A program made the translations under genes and the position numbers. The notes beneath the pieces are model-generated. The model made no database searches and was not told the origin of the DNA. It worked only from the letters and a program-made list of their open reading frames with translations. This document shows, piece after piece, positions 62,054 through 64,000 of a stretch of DNA of 64,000 nt (position 1 is its first letter; each line of letters begins with the position of its first letter). Source of the DNA: Planococcus lenghuensis (GTDB lineage: Bacteria > Bacillota > Bacilli > Bacillales_A > Planococcaceae); the NCBI RefSeq assembly GCF_001999905.1, contig NZ_CP019640.1:639001-703000 (forward strand). The letters are read 5' to 3'.

Positions 62054-63841
62054 ATGGGGAACATGAAAAAAGTACTGCCGGCAATGGCGGCGGCAGTCAT
62101 CGCGGTACCGGGTCTGCAAGTATCTGCAGAGACGGATACCGGGGAATTTTCTTCTAAAGATGAAGTCGTCTACGCGAATTTGACTGCGACCGGTGATTTG
62201 ATCGAAAGTTATGTTGTGAATATTTTCGAAGTCGAAGAAGCGGGGCTTATCACGGATTACGGTCCCTATGCGACCGTCCGGAACCTGACCGACACGTCCG
62301 CGATTCAGCAGGAAGGCGGGAAGGTTGAGTTCACGGCGCCGGAAGGGAAGTTTTATTATCAGGGTAACCTGGAGGAGCCGCTGCCCTGGGATATCGCGAT
62401 CACGTATAAATTGGACGGGGAGGAAATCACACCGGACGAATTGGCGGGCCGCGATGGACATCTCCAGATTGTAATCGGAACGGAAGCGAACGAAGCGGTG
62501 AATCCCGTATTCTTCGAGAATTATTTGCTGCAGATCTCACTCGCTCTTGATACCGAGCTGTACCGCAACATCGAAGCGCCGGCCGGCATGATTGCCAATG
62601 CTGGACGTGACAGGCAAGTGACGTTCACGGTCATGCCGGAACAGGAAAAAGAAATGATTGTCGAAGCGGATGTCACGGACCTGGAATTTAGCGGTATCAG
62701 CTTGTCCGCGGTGCCGTCAACGCTGCCGATCGATGCGCCGGAACTCGGCGGCATGACCGGCGACATGCAGGAATTGACGGACGGTATTCTGAAAGTCCAT
62801 AACGGTGTCGGTGGCTTGCAGGACGGCATCGCCTCGCTCAATGACGGTGTTGCGGAATTGCATAGCGGTTCTGCCGAGTACCGGGATGGTGTGACGTCAC
62901 TGGCTGCTTCGTCCGGCGAACTGCTCGGTGCGTCCAATGAAATCGGTGACGCGCTCGAGTCGATGAACAATGCACTCAGCGGAGAACCGGCTGACATGGA
63001 CCTCGGTCAATTGCAGGAATTGAGCGGCGGTCTGCGGGAAATTGCTGAGGGTCTGCGCGATACGGCAACAGGCCTCGATACGCTGAACAACAACCACCAG
63101 GCTGCCTATACTGCGCTGGATAATGCGATGACCGCCATTCCGGATTACGAGATCACAGAAGAACAGATCCAGGCGCTTTATGCGAGCGGCGCGGATGAAA
63201 CGGTCATTGACCAGCTCACTGAAACGTATGCAGCAGCACAGGCGGCGAAAGAGACGTATGCAGCCGTAAGCGAAGCGTTCCAGGCGGTGAAAGGTACATT
63301 AAATGAAGTGTCCGGCTCGTTGACGGAAATGGCTGACAGCCTGGAAGAAATGGCAGATGGCCTGGCAGGATCACTTGAAGAACCCGGTGCCGGTGATCCA
63401 TTCGCACAGCTGCAGAAAGGCATCAGTGAATTGACGGCGAATTACGGTGAATTCCACGCAGGCCTCTCGGAATACACAGGTGGTGTCGATCAGTTGGCAG
63501 GTTCCTATAAGGACTTGCACGCTGGCATCGGCCAACTGGAATCCGGCACAGGCGAACTGGAATCCGGTGCTTCCCGTCTCCACGAAGGCACCGGCGAACT
63601 GCAGGAAGCGACAAGCGATCTGCCGGGGCAGATGCAGCAGGAAGTCGACAGCATGATGGCCGAATACGACAAATCCGATTTCGAAGCGGAATCGTTCGTG
63701 TCAGCTAAAAATGACAATATCGGCTCCGTCCAGTTCATCATCCAGACGGAAAGCATTGAGCTGGAAGAAACTGAAGTGGCGGCAGAGCCGGTCAAAGTAG
63801 AGAAAACCTTCTGGACGCGACTGCTGGATCTCTTCAGCTGA
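62054..63841 (+). CDS. Secreted YhgE/Pip-like protein with Gly-spaced repeats
   Basis: 595 residues from the ATG at 62054 (AAGGAG 7 nt upstream). The signal peptide ends near QVSAE. After a beta-rich ~230-residue domain come repeated L-x2-G / heptad units (GVGGLQDGIASLNDGVAELHSG and later GTGELESGASRLHEG), typical of the extracellular region of YhgE/Pip and of X-X-X-Leu-X-X-Gly heptad proteins. A helical coiled coil separates two repeat blocks. No clear C-terminal membrane anchor. Co-transcribed with the MMPL transporter and probably its extracytoplasmic partner. Confidence 0.8.
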   Translation: MGNMKKVLPAMAAAVIAVPGLQVSAETDTGEFSSKDEVVYANLTATGDLIESYVVNIFEVEEAGLITDYGPYATVRNLTDTSAIQQEGGKVEFTAPEGKFYYQGNLEEPLPWDIAITYKLDGEEITPDELAGRDGHLQIVIGTEANEAVNPVFFENYLLQISLALDTELYRNIEAPAGMIANAGRDRQVTFTVMPEQEKEMIVEADVTDLEFSGISLSAVPSTLPIDAPELGGMTGDMQELTDGILKVHNGVGGLQDGIASLNDGVAELHSGSAEYRDGVTSLAASSGELLGASNEIGDALESMNNALSGEPADMDLGQLQELSGGLREIAEGLRDTATGLDTLNNNHQAAYTALDNAMTAIPDYEITEEQIQALYASGADETVIDQLTETYAAAQAAKETYAAVSEAFQAVKGTLNEVSGSLTEMADSLEEMADGLAGSLEEPGAGDPFAQLQKGISELTANYGEFHAGLSEYTGGVDQLAGSYKDLHAGIGQLESGTGELESGASRLHEGTGELQEATSDLPGQMQQEVDSMMAEYDKSDFEAESFVSAKNDNIGSVQFIIQTESIELEETEVAAEPVKVEKTFWTRLLDLFS

Positions 63842-64000
63842 AAACAGTCAGCAAATTATATAAGTTGAATTAAAGCATGGAATATTTATTAATCTCTTCG
63901 GCCGATCAGGGCATGGATGCGCCGGCGCTTCGCAGGCTGTAAGCGAATCAGCGAGTGTTGCGATTCCGCTGATTCCCTTTACGATAGAACACGGCTATGG

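Noticed and set aside
63842-64000. Possible gene start at the right edge
   Set aside because: Only a ~21-codon frame (MEYLLISSADQG) is visible and no ribosome site supports it; nothing can be called.

Overview
The window looks like a chromosomal segment of a Bacillales bacterium, most likely Planococcaceae (Planococcus/Sporosarcina/Bhargavaea-like). This is inferred from strong Shine-Dalgarno sequences, frequent GTG/TTG starts, a B. subtilis-like metIC operon under a SAM riboswitch, an adenine-riboswitch-controlled pbuE, and a bacillithiol-transferase-like DinB protein. No rRNA, tRNA or CRISPR array was seen. I could not run database searches; family names come from motifs and remembered family signatures.

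Left part (1-15800): an AT-rich defence island. It opens inside a BrxD-like ATPase gene, followed by an Lhr/BrxHI-like helicase and a DUF4145-type protein. A terminator-like hairpin separates these from a complete Zorya type I set (zorA-zorB-zorC-zorD, all overlapping). Next come a DUF262/DUF1524 (GmrSD-like) gene, two adjacent PD-(D/E)XK-fold proteins and an EcsC-family protein.

Transition (15800-23200): a secreted or anchored beta-propeller protein, then a strip rich in decayed genes and copies of a dispersed palindromic repeat. Three copies are exactly 145 nt with GTCCCTG/CAGGGAC ends. The strip also holds two toxin-antitoxin-like pairs (a GNAT pair with a frameshift; a Phd/HicB-like antitoxin with a HicA-like toxin), an HTH gene whose 5' side abuts a repeat, and a SEC-C protein.

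Wadjet (23246-31236): a complete, GC-rich type I Wadjet operon (jetA-jetB-jetC-jetD) with coupled start and stop codons. An AAA/DUF4143 ATPase follows on the opposite strand.

Right part (33300-64000): mostly housekeeping and accessory metabolism. It includes an aromatic acid exporter-like protein, a YfiT-like protein, pbuE with its riboswitch, an acidic repeat lipoprotein, a proline iminopeptidase-like hydrolase, metI-metC plus a YxjG/YxjH-like methionine synthase, and alkaline phosphatase. Further along are a TetR/SDR divergent pair, an esterase, a sulfurtransferase, a broken SDR gene, a LysM protein, a UPF1-like helicase with a winged-helix partner, an M3 oligoendopeptidase, small acidic proteins, and a TetR-regulated MMPL transporter with a YhgE-like secreted partner.

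The most noteworthy system is the Zorya island preceded by BrxD/BrxHI/DUF4145 genes. The dispersed 145-nt palindrome family is the most prominent unexplained sequence structure.
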